A stretch of DNA of 64,000 nt from Blattamonas nauphoetae (Eukaryota; Preaxostyla; Oxymonadida). Positions within the stretch are counted from its first letter, which is position 1, and each line of letters starts with the position of its first letter. Positions 31,259 through 41,344 of the stretch are shown here, piece after piece. Both the position numbers and the translations under genes were made by a program. The DNA lies in NCBI GenBank assembly GCA_033064195.1, contig JARBJD010000002.1, positions 124,001-188,000 on the forward strand, read 5' to 3'. The notes under the pieces are model-generated. The model did no database searches. It was not told the origin of the DNA and saw nothing but the letters and a program-made list of their open reading frames with translations.

Positions 31259-34200
31259 TTGGGGGAAAGAGATACATACGAGTTGTTCCTGTCACGCCCA
31301 GGAGTTGGCTTTGCCGAAGGAACACGATCATATCGATCAACACGACAATCAACGCGCACGCAGATTAAACATTCTTCAACTGATCTCTCCTTGATCAAGC
31401 CACCAGGTCAACATGCTGCGCATTCTCGAGACAAACAAAGATTTAGTCAACCTTCAGGGTTCAACCAGACACTGGCTGATTTTGGCATTCGTGGGACACC
31501 ACTTATTGTCAAGAGTGTTTTTCAGCTCCAGCAACAGGAACATCTCTCAATGATTGAACTGCTCACCAAGCGACGCTTTCTCGTTGTTCAATCTTCTCTT
31601 TCCCCGACCAAAAAGAAACCTCATCTTGATTCATATCAATCGTTTATTCATTCATTTCAAAAAATCGCAAAATCATTCCCAGGAAGGTGTCGGCCATCCT
31701 CACCACTGCACATACCACATCTCACTCCTCCTCCTTCCTATCACATCCTTCTTTCCACATCAGTATTCTCAAAAGAAGGAAAAGTGAAACGCGAAGAACA
31801 TTCGTCTTTCCTAAAGACTGACAGTCCTCTCCATCATTCACTTGTGATTGAACCAGTTTTCACATCACTCTCCCAAAATGCTTGCTCGATCATTGGCGGC
31901 CTCTCCACTTTCATCCTTCTTCTTGTTCCTTCATCCGTCTCCTCTATTTCTCGTCTTTCACAAAAAACTCCTTCAAACGACCAGTTCAAAGTGTTTTTGT
32001 CGAGATCATCTGAACTCCAGAGGTCTAACCTTCTGTCAGTCATGGTCCGTTTTTTTCATTCGCTTTCCGATTCAATTCTGCGTTCATCGACCGAAATCTT
32101 TGTTGAACCTGGGTCATGTCTCGCTGCACATCTTTCCGCGCAAGTCATTGCGGGCCTCTGTTCAGTCTATCTTGTGTACCCCGATCAGGAAACTTCAATC
32201 GAACGGAACTATTCGAAAAGATCTCAACGGACTGATATCCCATCTGATATTCCGACTCCATCTATTCATCCTCAATTCTCAAATCTGTCTGAACTTCTGT
32301 CAAAGCGAACTTTCGTTCAGTGTTGCTTTACTCTTCTGGCACTATCACTCCCCTTTCCTCTCCCTGGTTTTCCACTCTCGGTGTGGCTTCCATCTGAACA
32401 GGAGTTGTTGGATGGAAGAAAGTCCATCACATCTAAGGAGAGAAGAGGAATGGTTATCGGGTCAAATGAACAGAATGACTTCTGCTTGAACTGTCGATCT
32501 GTTTTGGACATCTTTTCAGCTCTCGATGATGAACTCAATTGGCTTCCACTATTGCTTTCTCTGTCTCAAATTGCATCACTTGGAGTCATTGCTCAATCAC
32601 ACACTCAGACACAAACACACGCATTCGCAGACAGAAACGAAACGAAACTGATCATCTCGTTGATAGAAAGCGCTCTGTATCCATATCGCTCACTTCTGGA
32701 TTCAGTCCCGTCCAATGAACATCAAGACTCGTTTCAATTCCATTCGACCTTCTTCCCTCTCAACAGTATTGCCATCCACCTTTCCATGCCAATCCTCCAC
32801 ATGCAGATACTCTCATCATCGAACAGAACATTTAATCGGCACATCCTTCAACTGATCTCAGATTCACTTCGATTTTATGATGATGTCTCGACAGTAATCC
32901 ATTCATTTTCCATTCTCTCTCTCATTTCTAATGATCCATTTGGTGACGATTCATCGGAAGAAGAAATCATCGATTGTATCAGACTCCTCCCAACAATAGC
33001 ATCTCGTATCGTCCACATTCTTTCACGGTCGCCACTCCTTTCACAGTTATCGAAAACTGATGATAAGTCACCGCCTCTTAAGACTAGTCAGGATAAATAC
33101 AGTTCATATCAGAATGATGTGGATTCCGACGTTCCACGGTCGCTCAATTCGCACCACCGTCCAAAACAGAACGATGAAGCAGTCTCCAAACCAATTACTG
33201 TATTTGCGGCGTCAACTCTCTTTTTCCCTCCCCCATCCCTCGCAGATTCGCTCCACATCCTTTCATCAGGTCTGTCAGCTTTGAGTGCAATCGTTTCAGT
33301 TTCACAAAATCTTCAACAACGAAATTCCGATGCAACAACTCTCACATCAATTGTTCCATCGGATGTCATGACAATCTATGCCCAATCAATTCTTGTGACA
33401 CTCCCGCTTCTCTTCCCAAAACCGCTTTCTCGTCAGAACTCATCTCCCACAAATGAGCCCGATGCCTTCCACCCTTCTCTCCTCTTCTTTCCAGCGTCTC
33501 CATTGGATCACTCTGTTCGCGAACAGGCTGGTCATTGCATTGAGTCTGCTCTTGACAGCATCTTTGTCATTCTCCAGAACGTTGAGATTGGATATATCTC
33601 ATCCAAAATTCATCTTGTTCCATCGTTACTCCAATCATTTCTCTCTCTGCCAGAATCGTCACCGTTGAGAACCACCCTTTTAGCTCTGTTGTGTACCGTC
33701 ACGACTCCGCCCTTTGATCGAGTTTCCACAACGACCATCTCAGAGTCCTCGTTCCACTTTGGTCTGGACTCTCTCCATGTTTGGGAACAGAGTTGTCTCG
33801 ACCTTTTCAATGAGAGATCAATTTCAACACTTATATCAGTTTCACGATCCTCTACCTTCATCGAGCTTGGCCTAATCCTCACCGTCCTTCGGAATGTTAT
33901 CATTTTTCGCACCGTTTTACATGCTGAGCTGGTCGACTTCACACAGCCAAATTATGTCGGGAGTCGCACCCAAAAAGAATCACACAAATCCGAAGATGAT
34001 CCAGGACATGATTCTCTCGCAATCTTTTTCCCACATCGCAACACGGCACATCTTCCTTATCCATTGAGTGAAATCCATCAACTCATCTCAGAAGGCATGC
34101 TTGAGGATGTGATCGGAAAGAAACGCCACATTCTGATACACACACTCCACTCGATTTTGACTCACACATCTATTCACTGGAACGAGACACTGGACTCAAT

Positions 34201-37200
34201 CAACCTCCCATTCGAGCAACTGTCCCATCTTCATCCAGCTTTCTTCACTCCATTTAATCCGGATCGTCATCCTGTCACCACTACCAGCATTCCTCAGCCA
34301 GTTACCTTTCTGACACATGTCCATTCTGTTACGTGTGAATGCCTATCTCTCCTTATCAATCCGTCCTCTGTTCTTTCGAATGGGTTTGTCCCACCACTCC
34401 TCTCACCCATCTTCCGAGACGACAGAAGCGTTGACGAATGCATGAAAATGATTGTCTTCAGATCATCAGCGACAATTCTGAACCAAGCCATTGGTGGAGC
34501 AAGTTTGGATTGTTACAACCATCTCTTCCTCACAAGCTACACATCATTGGAGAGTCTTTCATTAGCCGAAGTTATCTCGTCGATAAATGATCCACAGGCT
34601 TCACAAGTGTCGTTCATCACTCAGACGCGCGACGAAAGACACTCTGAGCAATCATTCCCAATCATCTTCGCAGATTCGGCCCAATCAACACGCATCCCAC
34701 ACCCATCATTCCTCTCTCTTCCATTCTTCTCACCAGCATCATTCTCGGATACTTCACTGCTTCGTTTTGAGTCCCAAGCATTCACAACTCACCCAGCAAC
34801 GTTTCTTCCTCAGCGGGGATATTACCCATCGAAGACTCCATCGTCTGTGCGGAACCATCGAAGTTTTTCAATCATCGTCACTAATCCACTGCTACTGGAC
34901 CTGTCCATTCCAGAAGCAGAGGACATTTCTGCAATGGAATCTCATTATATTTCTTCTCATCAGACAGAACTCAGTCTCTACCAAATTGTTTCCAATCTCA
35001 TAACGACCATGAACCATCAATTGGTAACTCTGTTCAGTCTACAAAATCCTTCTTCAACAAACCCGATGGACGAACAGGCATCATCTTCAGTGGACACTGT
35101 TGCAGATTCTCTCCGCCAACTCTTTTTGTTTTGCTCCTCGCTGATCCAATTGTCTTACACCACTCAAGATATTCCTCCTGATGGTTTAAAAACTCGAAAA
35201 CAGTTGAACTTAGATCCGAATACCTCCCCATTCATCGTCTTCCTGGATGTTTTAACGAGCCAAGACTCCTCCTTCCAGCCATTTCGACTTGATCATATTT
35301 CGGTGACAATATTGTCCATCGTCTCTGCGATCCTTCATGCTGCATCAATGCTCTTTCAAACCCATCAACTCTTCTCACTCTCAGCTTTCTCATTTGTCGC
35401 TCTCCTTCTTTTCCCTTACCATGATGACGATTCAATGAAGCGTGTATCAGTTCGAACGCACTATGTCACACACTCATCTTCACAAATTAAGTTTGCGCTA
35501 ACCATCTTGAAAGATCGACAACTCATCGACACACTTTCGAACATGTGTTCATCAGACCAACTCGAATGGATTTCGTCGTATATCAAACATCAGACTCCGG
35601 CGCACATTCCGTTCTACAACCCATTCACACAATATGTGTCCACCATCCACCTTCATCATAATCAGGACCATTTTCAGCGACAGGAACAAACGCAACTGCT
35701 CCTGGATACTCGACATACTTCCAGAGCCCTTCTCTCACTTCTCGTGATTGCTCATATTCAAGCGAATTTGATCCATCTCACTGCTCCAATCATCCAGCAT
35801 TCCCTTCTCACTGTGGTGAACCCATCCATACCAATTGACAACGTCTTTCCACCGAAGCGAGGGGCCTACTTCCTCGATCAGGATTCCTTCTTCAGAACAC
35901 TGAGTAGTCTTCAATTGTTAACAAAGACTTCCCTGGCCATCAGCCTTTTTGATCCATTCAAATGGGTATCCAGTTCTGGTCAGGAGCATACAGATGCAAC
36001 CCACGCCTTTCCTTGCACATGTGCCCCTAAAGTTGTGAATCATCATCCACTTCTCCCATGTTCATCGATTCATACTCACCTCGATCAACTTCTTCAGGAA
36101 CAGGGCTTCGAGACAAGACCAACAAAACAAACTCTCCCCGTAACTCAAAGAACTGCAAAATACACCAATTTTTCGTCAAATGCTGTTCCGTTCACACTTT
36201 TAACAGTTGCAACGGGATCATCTTCTGTGATATGTCCATCGTTCGTCCTCACATGTATTCACACTGTCGCGGCGGGATCTTTCGTTCATCTAGCAGCGAC
36301 CCCTCATCTGTTAATCTCCTTTTTCTACCTCGACCCGCACACTTTCGTCCAGAAATGCCGTCTCCATTCATCAATTCTTCTGAAACAGAAACAGAAAGAT
36401 GTTGATGATCTGATTGAATTGACACATCGAATTTCCAATGATTATTCTTTCACACCCTCTCCGAGAACAATTTATCATTATCAACGACATCCACTCACTT
36501 TTATCTCTCCCGACAAGTCAATTGACGCGACACAATATCACGGTCACACAGACCGGGAAAAGGCGATCACTCGATCACGACTTCTCTATCGAGAACGACG
36601 CTACACAATGACAGATCGGTTTGACTCGGAAGTCATTGAATGCTGGATGAAAATGGAGGAGTATCCATCATTCTTTCCTCGTGAACACGATCCTGCTCTG
36701 AATGCAATCCAACCCATCATCATTCAAGATTTTAAATTACCCGAGCACATCACCTCAGACCACCCAGCTGCTCAAGACGCAGACCTCTTGTTCACAGTTG
36801 TTGAACTTCTCTCGACACCAGCCATTCTAATTCCATCAGTTTTATCATCGATTCTGGCGTTTATCGAGACTTTATCAACTTGCGATGCATCATTGTTGGA
36901 CTATCTCTCATCGCAAACTCCATTCATCAAACATTTCCTGATTCCGATCTTCCATTTTGTCGCCATCAATGGTCACTTCGAGTCGCTCCAGAGTATTGCT
37001 GATTTCACTCTCCATGCTTTCTGCAATTCGTCTGCATTTCGTGCTCTTGATCTCAAACATGGCTCTCAGGCCACAAAGCTAGATCAAAAACGACAGTCGT
37101 TTGTAGAATTTGTCTATGGAATGCCGATGGATACCAAGTCAGGGAATAAAGATGACAAAAAAGGAGATATTTTCTCAAACAAAAACCGTCTTTTGATGCT

Positions 37201-39400
37201 CGTTATTTTGGACAGCCTGAGGCGTGTCAGAAATGCTGGAAGTGTCACTGAAGCCTTAAGACACACTCTCAAACGAAGAGAAGCCAAAATACAAAACAAA
37301 ACTGACTCTAAAGGAGATCACATGGGGCAACCTGAAAAGAAAACCAATATTGATGAGATAAAACTCACCTGGAATAATCGTTTGGTTGATCCAACAGCAA
37401 GCTTCGATCAAATACCTTACACCGAACTCAATTTGCCAACATCACCAGCAGATCTTGCAGGGATCTCTGGCTCAATCCAATCCGACTCTGGATCAACCTT
37501 TCAACTGAAACCACCTACGAGTTTCCCATCATCACTCAGCAAGATCAGAGATTGGGAATTTGATCTATTTTCTTTTATCACGGAAAGAGATCGACGTGTT
37601 CGCTCCTCACCTCCAACAGCACAAGCTCCGACGATCCCATTCACCTCAATTGTGGACGTTGAACATACCCTTGTGTCTCTCCTGTCTCTCTTGTCAACTG
37701 CCTCGCAGGTCCCGGCATCACAAGCAACTCTCGACATTGTCTCGACAGGATTGAATTCGATTTGTGACACACTGGAGTTTATTCCATCCCTCCTCTTCTC
37801 TCTCCACCACCAATCAAAAGAGGATAAAGAACCACTTGCACGGATGAAGAATCAAGATCCACCACAATTTGAACCAAAGTTGGCCGTCTTTACGAATCCT
37901 CCGCAGCAACACTATGCTAATCGTCCACCTCCTCACATTCTCTTCCCATCGAAATCTGCCCAGACACGAATTGAAAAAGCTCTGACCCGAGCATCGAAAG
38001 TGATCGGGGATCCATACGACTCTTTCTTTCTGAATGAAGCTGGCAACATTGAGGAGGATGTCAAATCATTTCGGCTTCTTCGAAAACTTGAAGCCACGGG
38101 TCTGGAATATATTAAGACACTGCGCTTCTTTGTCCTTGATCTCCACACGAATTATTCCAAGGACGGAGATATCACTTCAGTGTTCAATGTGACTGATCGC
38201 GGAAGGATCATTCCAAACCAATCGCTTGAAGCTGCACTGATGGCAATGGCGAGATGGATTCGTGCAGAAAGTGAAAGAACTCATGCCCTGAGGTGGATCC
38301 AACCAGCATTCACCAAACAACTCGTTTACTTCCTCGAGAAGAAATACAAAGACATCTGGACACGTTCGTCAGTGACAACGGTTGAATCAAAACAGTCGTC
38401 GGAATTCAGACGCAAAATCGTCAGACTTCGTCCTGTTCTTATTGAACTCTTTGAAAAGACGTTACACCCGTCAATCCTCATCTCGAACAGCGAGGAATGT
38501 GCTCTTTGTGTCTGCCATGGTCTCTCAACGTTTCCGGCAACCCATTCGATGTTTGTGTCTTCTGACCTAGTTCGGGTTGTCTCGTTGATGTTGAGAGATT
38601 CAGGCCGAATTGTTGTTCGATCAAGAACCGATTCAACGCTTTCAAGTTTTCCGGCAATTATCCAATCAACTCTGCATGCACTCAATCATGCAGGCTCAAC
38701 CATCCATTTTCTTCTTCAGGGATCTTCCACGATGACAATATCGCAGAGACTTACAGGTTCAGGGTCTCACTTTCCTGTGACGGCTGAAACAAGCGACCTG
38801 ATCTCACAAATTCGGCGAGACGTCATCAATAGTTCTCCAATCATCATTCATTCACTCGCAATTTATGGAGCGATTGTTCTCTCGTGTCCTTCAGACTTCT
38901 TCTTGGATTCTGAAGCCTATCGTGACCGTCCGAGGTCAGAATTCCCTGTTAGTCCCATTCTTCACACTGTTTGTATGCTTTCATCATCAATCCCTGCTCG
39001 GGAAACTCCGACGGGATTCGCTCTGTCATTCGTTGAAATTCTTCGTCAGTGGATGGTCGACGAGGACGACTTTAATGAAAGAGGATTGCCCCATCTTCAA
39101 CCACTTCAGGCACAAGCTCAACATCTGATGTATTCACCGCTCTTAAGCAGCCTCCTGGACGCTTCTCATTCTCTCTGCTGTCGATATGAAGATAATAAGG
39201 GGACCAAACAGTCCAAAATCCAAACCACGAGCGATCAAGTTCTCCTCTCCCTAACACCTCTCAAAACATTCCTCAAACTCATTGCATCACACTCGTATCC
39301 ATTCTTGGAACAAAGTTGCTCACAAGAAGCACAACGCCTACTCGACCAAGCGAATATCATCAACGAGAAGACTCTCAAGCACCTCAAACGTCGCCAATGA
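31259..39400 (+). CDS. Giant (about 2,700 residue) helical, Ser/His-rich protein of unknown family
   Basis: An uninterrupted frame of 8.1 kb ends LKHLKRRQ at TGA. There is no ATG in the first hundred codons; the first Met, in HLSMIELL, lies near 31.55 kb, so the 5' end is probably spliced to the preceding coiled-coil gene. The protein reads as repeated amphipathic helices with long Ser/Thr/His-rich linkers, for example ESALDSIFVILQNVEIGY, IVSAILHAASMLFQTHQL and RKIVRLRPVLIELFEKTL, which suggests an ARM/HEAT-like solenoid. A second large helical frame at the right edge of the window has similar style but no shared motif that I could see. No kinase, GTPase, RING or BEACH signature was found. 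Cellular role unknown. The lack of introns over 8 kb is odd in this intron-rich neighbourhood. Confidence 0.7.
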   Translation: MGERDTYELFLSRPGVGFAEGTRSYRSTRQSTRTQIKHSSTDLSLIKPPGQHAAHSRDKQRFSQPSGFNQTLADFGIRGTPLIVKSVFQLQQQEHLSMIELLTKRRFLVVQSSLSPTKKKPHLDSYQSFIHSFQKIAKSFPGRCRPSSPLHIPHLTPPPSYHILLSTSVFSKEGKVKREEHSSFLKTDSPLHHSLVIEPVFTSLSQNACSIIGGLSTFILLLVPSSVSSISRLSQKTPSNDQFKVFLSRSSELQRSNLLSVMVRFFHSLSDSILRSSTEIFVEPGSCLAAHLSAQVIAGLCSVYLVYPDQETSIERNYSKRSQRTDIPSDIPTPSIHPQFSNLSELLSKRTFVQCCFTLLALSLPFPLPGFPLSVWLPSEQELLDGRKSITSKERRGMVIGSNEQNDFCLNCRSVLDIFSALDDELNWLPLLLSLSQIASLGVIAQSHTQTQTHAFADRNETKLIISLIESALYPYRSLLDSVPSNEHQDSFQFHSTFFPLNSIAIHLSMPILHMQILSSSNRTFNRHILQLISDSLRFYDDVSTVIHSFSILSLISNDPFGDDSSEEEIIDCIRLLPTIASRIVHILSRSPLLSQLSKTDDKSPPLKTSQDKYSSYQNDVDSDVPRSLNSHHRPKQNDEAVSKPITVFAASTLFFPPPSLADSLHILSSGLSALSAIVSVSQNLQQRNSDATTLTSIVPSDVMTIYAQSILVTLPLLFPKPLSRQNSSPTNEPDAFHPSLLFFPASPLDHSVREQAGHCIESALDSIFVILQNVEIGYISSKIHLVPSLLQSFLSLPESSPLRTTLLALLCTVTTPPFDRVSTTTISESSFHFGLDSLHVWEQSCLDLFNERSISTLISVSRSSTFIELGLILTVLRNVIIFRTVLHAELVDFTQPNYVGSRTQKESHKSEDDPGHDSLAIFFPHRNTAHLPYPLSEIHQLISEGMLEDVIGKKRHILIHTLHSILTHTSIHWNETLDSINLPFEQLSHLHPAFFTPFNPDRHPVTTTSIPQPVTFLTHVHSVTCECLSLLINPSSVLSNGFVPPLLSPIFRDDRSVDECMKMIVFRSSATILNQAIGGASLDCYNHLFLTSYTSLESLSLAEVISSINDPQASQVSFITQTRDERHSEQSFPIIFADSAQSTRIPHPSFLSLPFFSPASFSDTSLLRFESQAFTTHPATFLPQRGYYPSKTPSSVRNHRSFSIIVTNPLLLDLSIPEAEDISAMESHYISSHQTELSLYQIVSNLITTMNHQLVTLFSLQNPSSTNPMDEQASSSVDTVADSLRQLFLFCSSLIQLSYTTQDIPPDGLKTRKQLNLDPNTSPFIVFLDVLTSQDSSFQPFRLDHISVTILSIVSAILHAASMLFQTHQLFSLSAFSFVALLLFPYHDDDSMKRVSVRTHYVTHSSSQIKFALTILKDRQLIDTLSNMCSSDQLEWISSYIKHQTPAHIPFYNPFTQYVSTIHLHHNQDHFQRQEQTQLLLDTRHTSRALLSLLVIAHIQANLIHLTAPIIQHSLLTVVNPSIPIDNVFPPKRGAYFLDQDSFFRTLSSLQLLTKTSLAISLFDPFKWVSSSGQEHTDATHAFPCTCAPKVVNHHPLLPCSSIHTHLDQLLQEQGFETRPTKQTLPVTQRTAKYTNFSSNAVPFTLLTVATGSSSVICPSFVLTCIHTVAAGSFVHLAATPHLLISFFYLDPHTFVQKCRLHSSILLKQKQKDVDDLIELTHRISNDYSFTPSPRTIYHYQRHPLTFISPDKSIDATQYHGHTDREKAITRSRLLYRERRYTMTDRFDSEVIECWMKMEEYPSFFPREHDPALNAIQPIIIQDFKLPEHITSDHPAAQDADLLFTVVELLSTPAILIPSVLSSILAFIETLSTCDASLLDYLSSQTPFIKHFLIPIFHFVAINGHFESLQSIADFTLHAFCNSSAFRALDLKHGSQATKLDQKRQSFVEFVYGMPMDTKSGNKDDKKGDIFSNKNRLLMLVILDSLRRVRNAGSVTEALRHTLKRREAKIQNKTDSKGDHMGQPEKKTNIDEIKLTWNNRLVDPTASFDQIPYTELNLPTSPADLAGISGSIQSDSGSTFQLKPPTSFPSSLSKIRDWEFDLFSFITERDRRVRSSPPTAQAPTIPFTSIVDVEHTLVSLLSLLSTASQVPASQATLDIVSTGLNSICDTLEFIPSLLFSLHHQSKEDKEPLARMKNQDPPQFEPKLAVFTNPPQQHYANRPPPHILFPSKSAQTRIEKALTRASKVIGDPYDSFFLNEAGNIEEDVKSFRLLRKLEATGLEYIKTLRFFVLDLHTNYSKDGDITSVFNVTDRGRIIPNQSLEAALMAMARWIRAESERTHALRWIQPAFTKQLVYFLEKKYKDIWTRSSVTTVESKQSSEFRRKIVRLRPVLIELFEKTLHPSILISNSEECALCVCHGLSTFPATHSMFVSSDLVRVVSLMLRDSGRIVVRSRTDSTLSSFPAIIQSTLHALNHAGSTIHFLLQGSSTMTISQRLTGSGSHFPVTAETSDLISQIRRDVINSSPIIIHSLAIYGAIVLSCPSDFFLDSEAYRDRPRSEFPVSPILHTVCMLSSSIPARETPTGFALSFVEILRQWMVDEDDFNERGLPHLQPLQAQAQHLMYSPLLSSLLDASHSLCCRYEDNKGTKQSKIQTTSDQVLLSLTPLKTFLKLIASHSYPFLEQSCSQEAQRLLDQANIINEKTLKHLKRRQ

Positions 39401-39527
39401 CAACAAGTGGAGTAGAATTGTTTATGTTTTTGATTTCAAGAGTGATGTATCAACATCTGTAGTTGACTCAACCATTTATTGGATACAAAAAGTGAAATGA
39501 GAATGAAGATGAATGAAGACAATCAAT

Positions 39528-40048
39528 CTACCACCGAACAGACGGAATCTTCCGTTTTAGCGGAGGAATCGACGAAACATTTTGAAAGGTCGAGACGTTC
39601 AGAGTATCCCCATTTGATAACATCGACACGCCAACTTTCACCCCTGCTGGAATATCGATGATCCGAAAGGCCTCTTTTCCCTTGACATACAATCGACAAA
39701 TAAAAGGCTGTTCCGTGAGGAGAAATTCCATCGTGACTTCATCGCCGGGAGAGCGGGCATGCTCCAGTTGTCGCTGAAGTCGAACTTGACGGACCTCATG
39801 GTACTTGTAGAGCCAGCCACTGAGTGGAATGAGAAAAAAAACAGCACACAACGAAGGTGAGAATGAAAATGAGTCTGGGAACATGAAAAAAGAGCAAAAA
39901 CAGACTTTGGACACCACCAAGGATCTCACCGGACATCAGAGATGGTTGGTTGGCATCGATGAAACCAATACAACACCAATTTTTGAGAGTGACAGTTGAA
40001 AACGTCCTGAACCACTCAAAAATGAGAAATTATACAAACACTCTCCAT
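39528..40048 (-). CDS. Small unrecognised protein, about 125 residues, three exons
   Basis: ATG 40048 (MES) joins in phase 0 through a 33-nt intron (GTTTGTATAA...GGTTCAG) to exon 39930-40006 (DVFNCHSQKLVLYWFHRC). That joins in phase 2 to exon 39528-39819 (GWLYKYHEVRQVRLQRQL). The end reads NVSSIPPLKRKIPSVRW. The middle (EVTMEFLLTEQPFICRLY) looks like a beta-rich fold. All splice phases agree, so the model is solid even though the family is not recognised. Its start codon lies only 6 bp downstream of the stop of the next gene on the same strand. Confidence 0.6.
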
Positions 40049-40054
40049 TTTCCC

Positions 40055-41178
40055 TTAGTGAAAGATGATGAGATAGAAGAGGAGACAAACAAAGTGCAAC
40101 GGTGGGTCAAGCAGGACGGTTTGGAATGATGACGATGATTCTTTCGATATTTTCGTATTGTCCAATTTGAATTTATCCAGTTCTGTTCCGATGAATGAAA
40201 TTTTGATGTTTGTATCGAGTGGAAAGTTGTACTTGCGAGAGATGAGTAATTGGGAGGCTTTCAGCGTTCGTTGCATTTCTTCAGCCTTCTCTTGAGCTTT
40301 CTGTCGTCGCTCAAGAACTTCTTTTTGAAGTCGAGCTTCTTCAGCCTTTCTTCTTCTTTCAGTTTCTTCCCGCAGGTTGCGCAATTCTTCTTCTTTCTTT
40401 TTTCGCTCAATTTCTTCCTTTCTTCTCTCTTCTTCTTCCCTTCGTTTTCTTTCTTCTTCTTTGAGTCGTTTATGTTCTTCTCTCTTTCTTCTCTTTTCTT
40501 CCTCTTCCTGAATTCTCTTCTCTTCGTGGTGTTGGATTTCCTCTTGTATATGGAGTTCATCCTCACGCTTCTGGTCCAATTCCGTCAATTCAATCGTTTT
40601 TTCACTTGGAGTTGAGTGTGTTTCAGGAATAACCGGTTCATCGGCAGGGGGTGTATGAGGCGATGGTTCAGGAGTGTGTTCCGTGGGAATATCAATCTGT
40701 TTCACTTCTTGGGGACCAGGTGACACTAATGGAGTATATTCAATTGAAGATGGTGGTAATGATGAAATATGATATTGATCTTCCCCAGTTTCAGTTGCAA
40801 TTTGTGAATTCTCTCCCTCCTCACCTTCAAATCCAGTAGTAGGAGCCTCAATGGAGATCTTTGGAGAGATATTCGATTTTTGGCCCCTGGATCGCTTAGT
40901 TTTTGAACGAACTGGTGTAGATGAGATAGAGTGAACGAGTTCTGTTAGAGTGGCGATTTGTTTCTGAAGGTCGGCGATTATGCGATCTTGGTCATCAAGT
41001 CTTTGATTCTGAATCGCAATTAAATGATGTTGTTCCTCAAGTTGATGATATATATCCTCTGTAACATGATCTACGTTCGGATTCGGAGATTTTGCGATTT
41101 CCTTTAGAATAAGAATAAATATTGTCAAATAACATGTGGAAAAAGACATACTTCTCCGGAAGTTCCGAAATTACTCAT
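40055..41178 (-). CDS. Coiled-coil protein, Glu/Lys/Arg-rich, about 350 residues
   Basis: Exon 1 (41152-41178) reads MSNFGTSGE and joins in phase 0 across GTATGTC...TTCTAAAG to EIAKSPNPNVDHVTEDIY. A first coiled coil (NQRLDDQDRIIADLQKQI) is followed by a Pro/Ser/Thr linker (PTEHTPEPSPHTPPADEP), a dense Glu/Arg helix (roughly residues 190-290) and a short globular end (YNFPLDTNIKISFIGTEL). The tail after LLDPPLHF is hydrophobic and may reflect an unspliced last intron. No catalytic motif. Function unknown; a structural role is likely from composition. Confidence 0.6.
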
Positions 41179-41344
41179 TTACGAACTTCAAAACAGCTAT
41201 TCTACAAGGGTCATCCTCTGGCCGTAATCTGGTTATATTTTGTTTTGGAGTGAGATTTGTGACATAACCAAGATAAATAATCGACCATTATTGCGGAAAG
41301 TGTGTGAAATGTTATGTATATCAGTACATGAACAAAATGCATGG

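Noticed and set aside
37560-38160. Several 60-120 residue frames opposite or beside the giant ORF
   Set aside because: They lie wholly inside the long frame, have no motif and differ in codon pattern. They are shadows.
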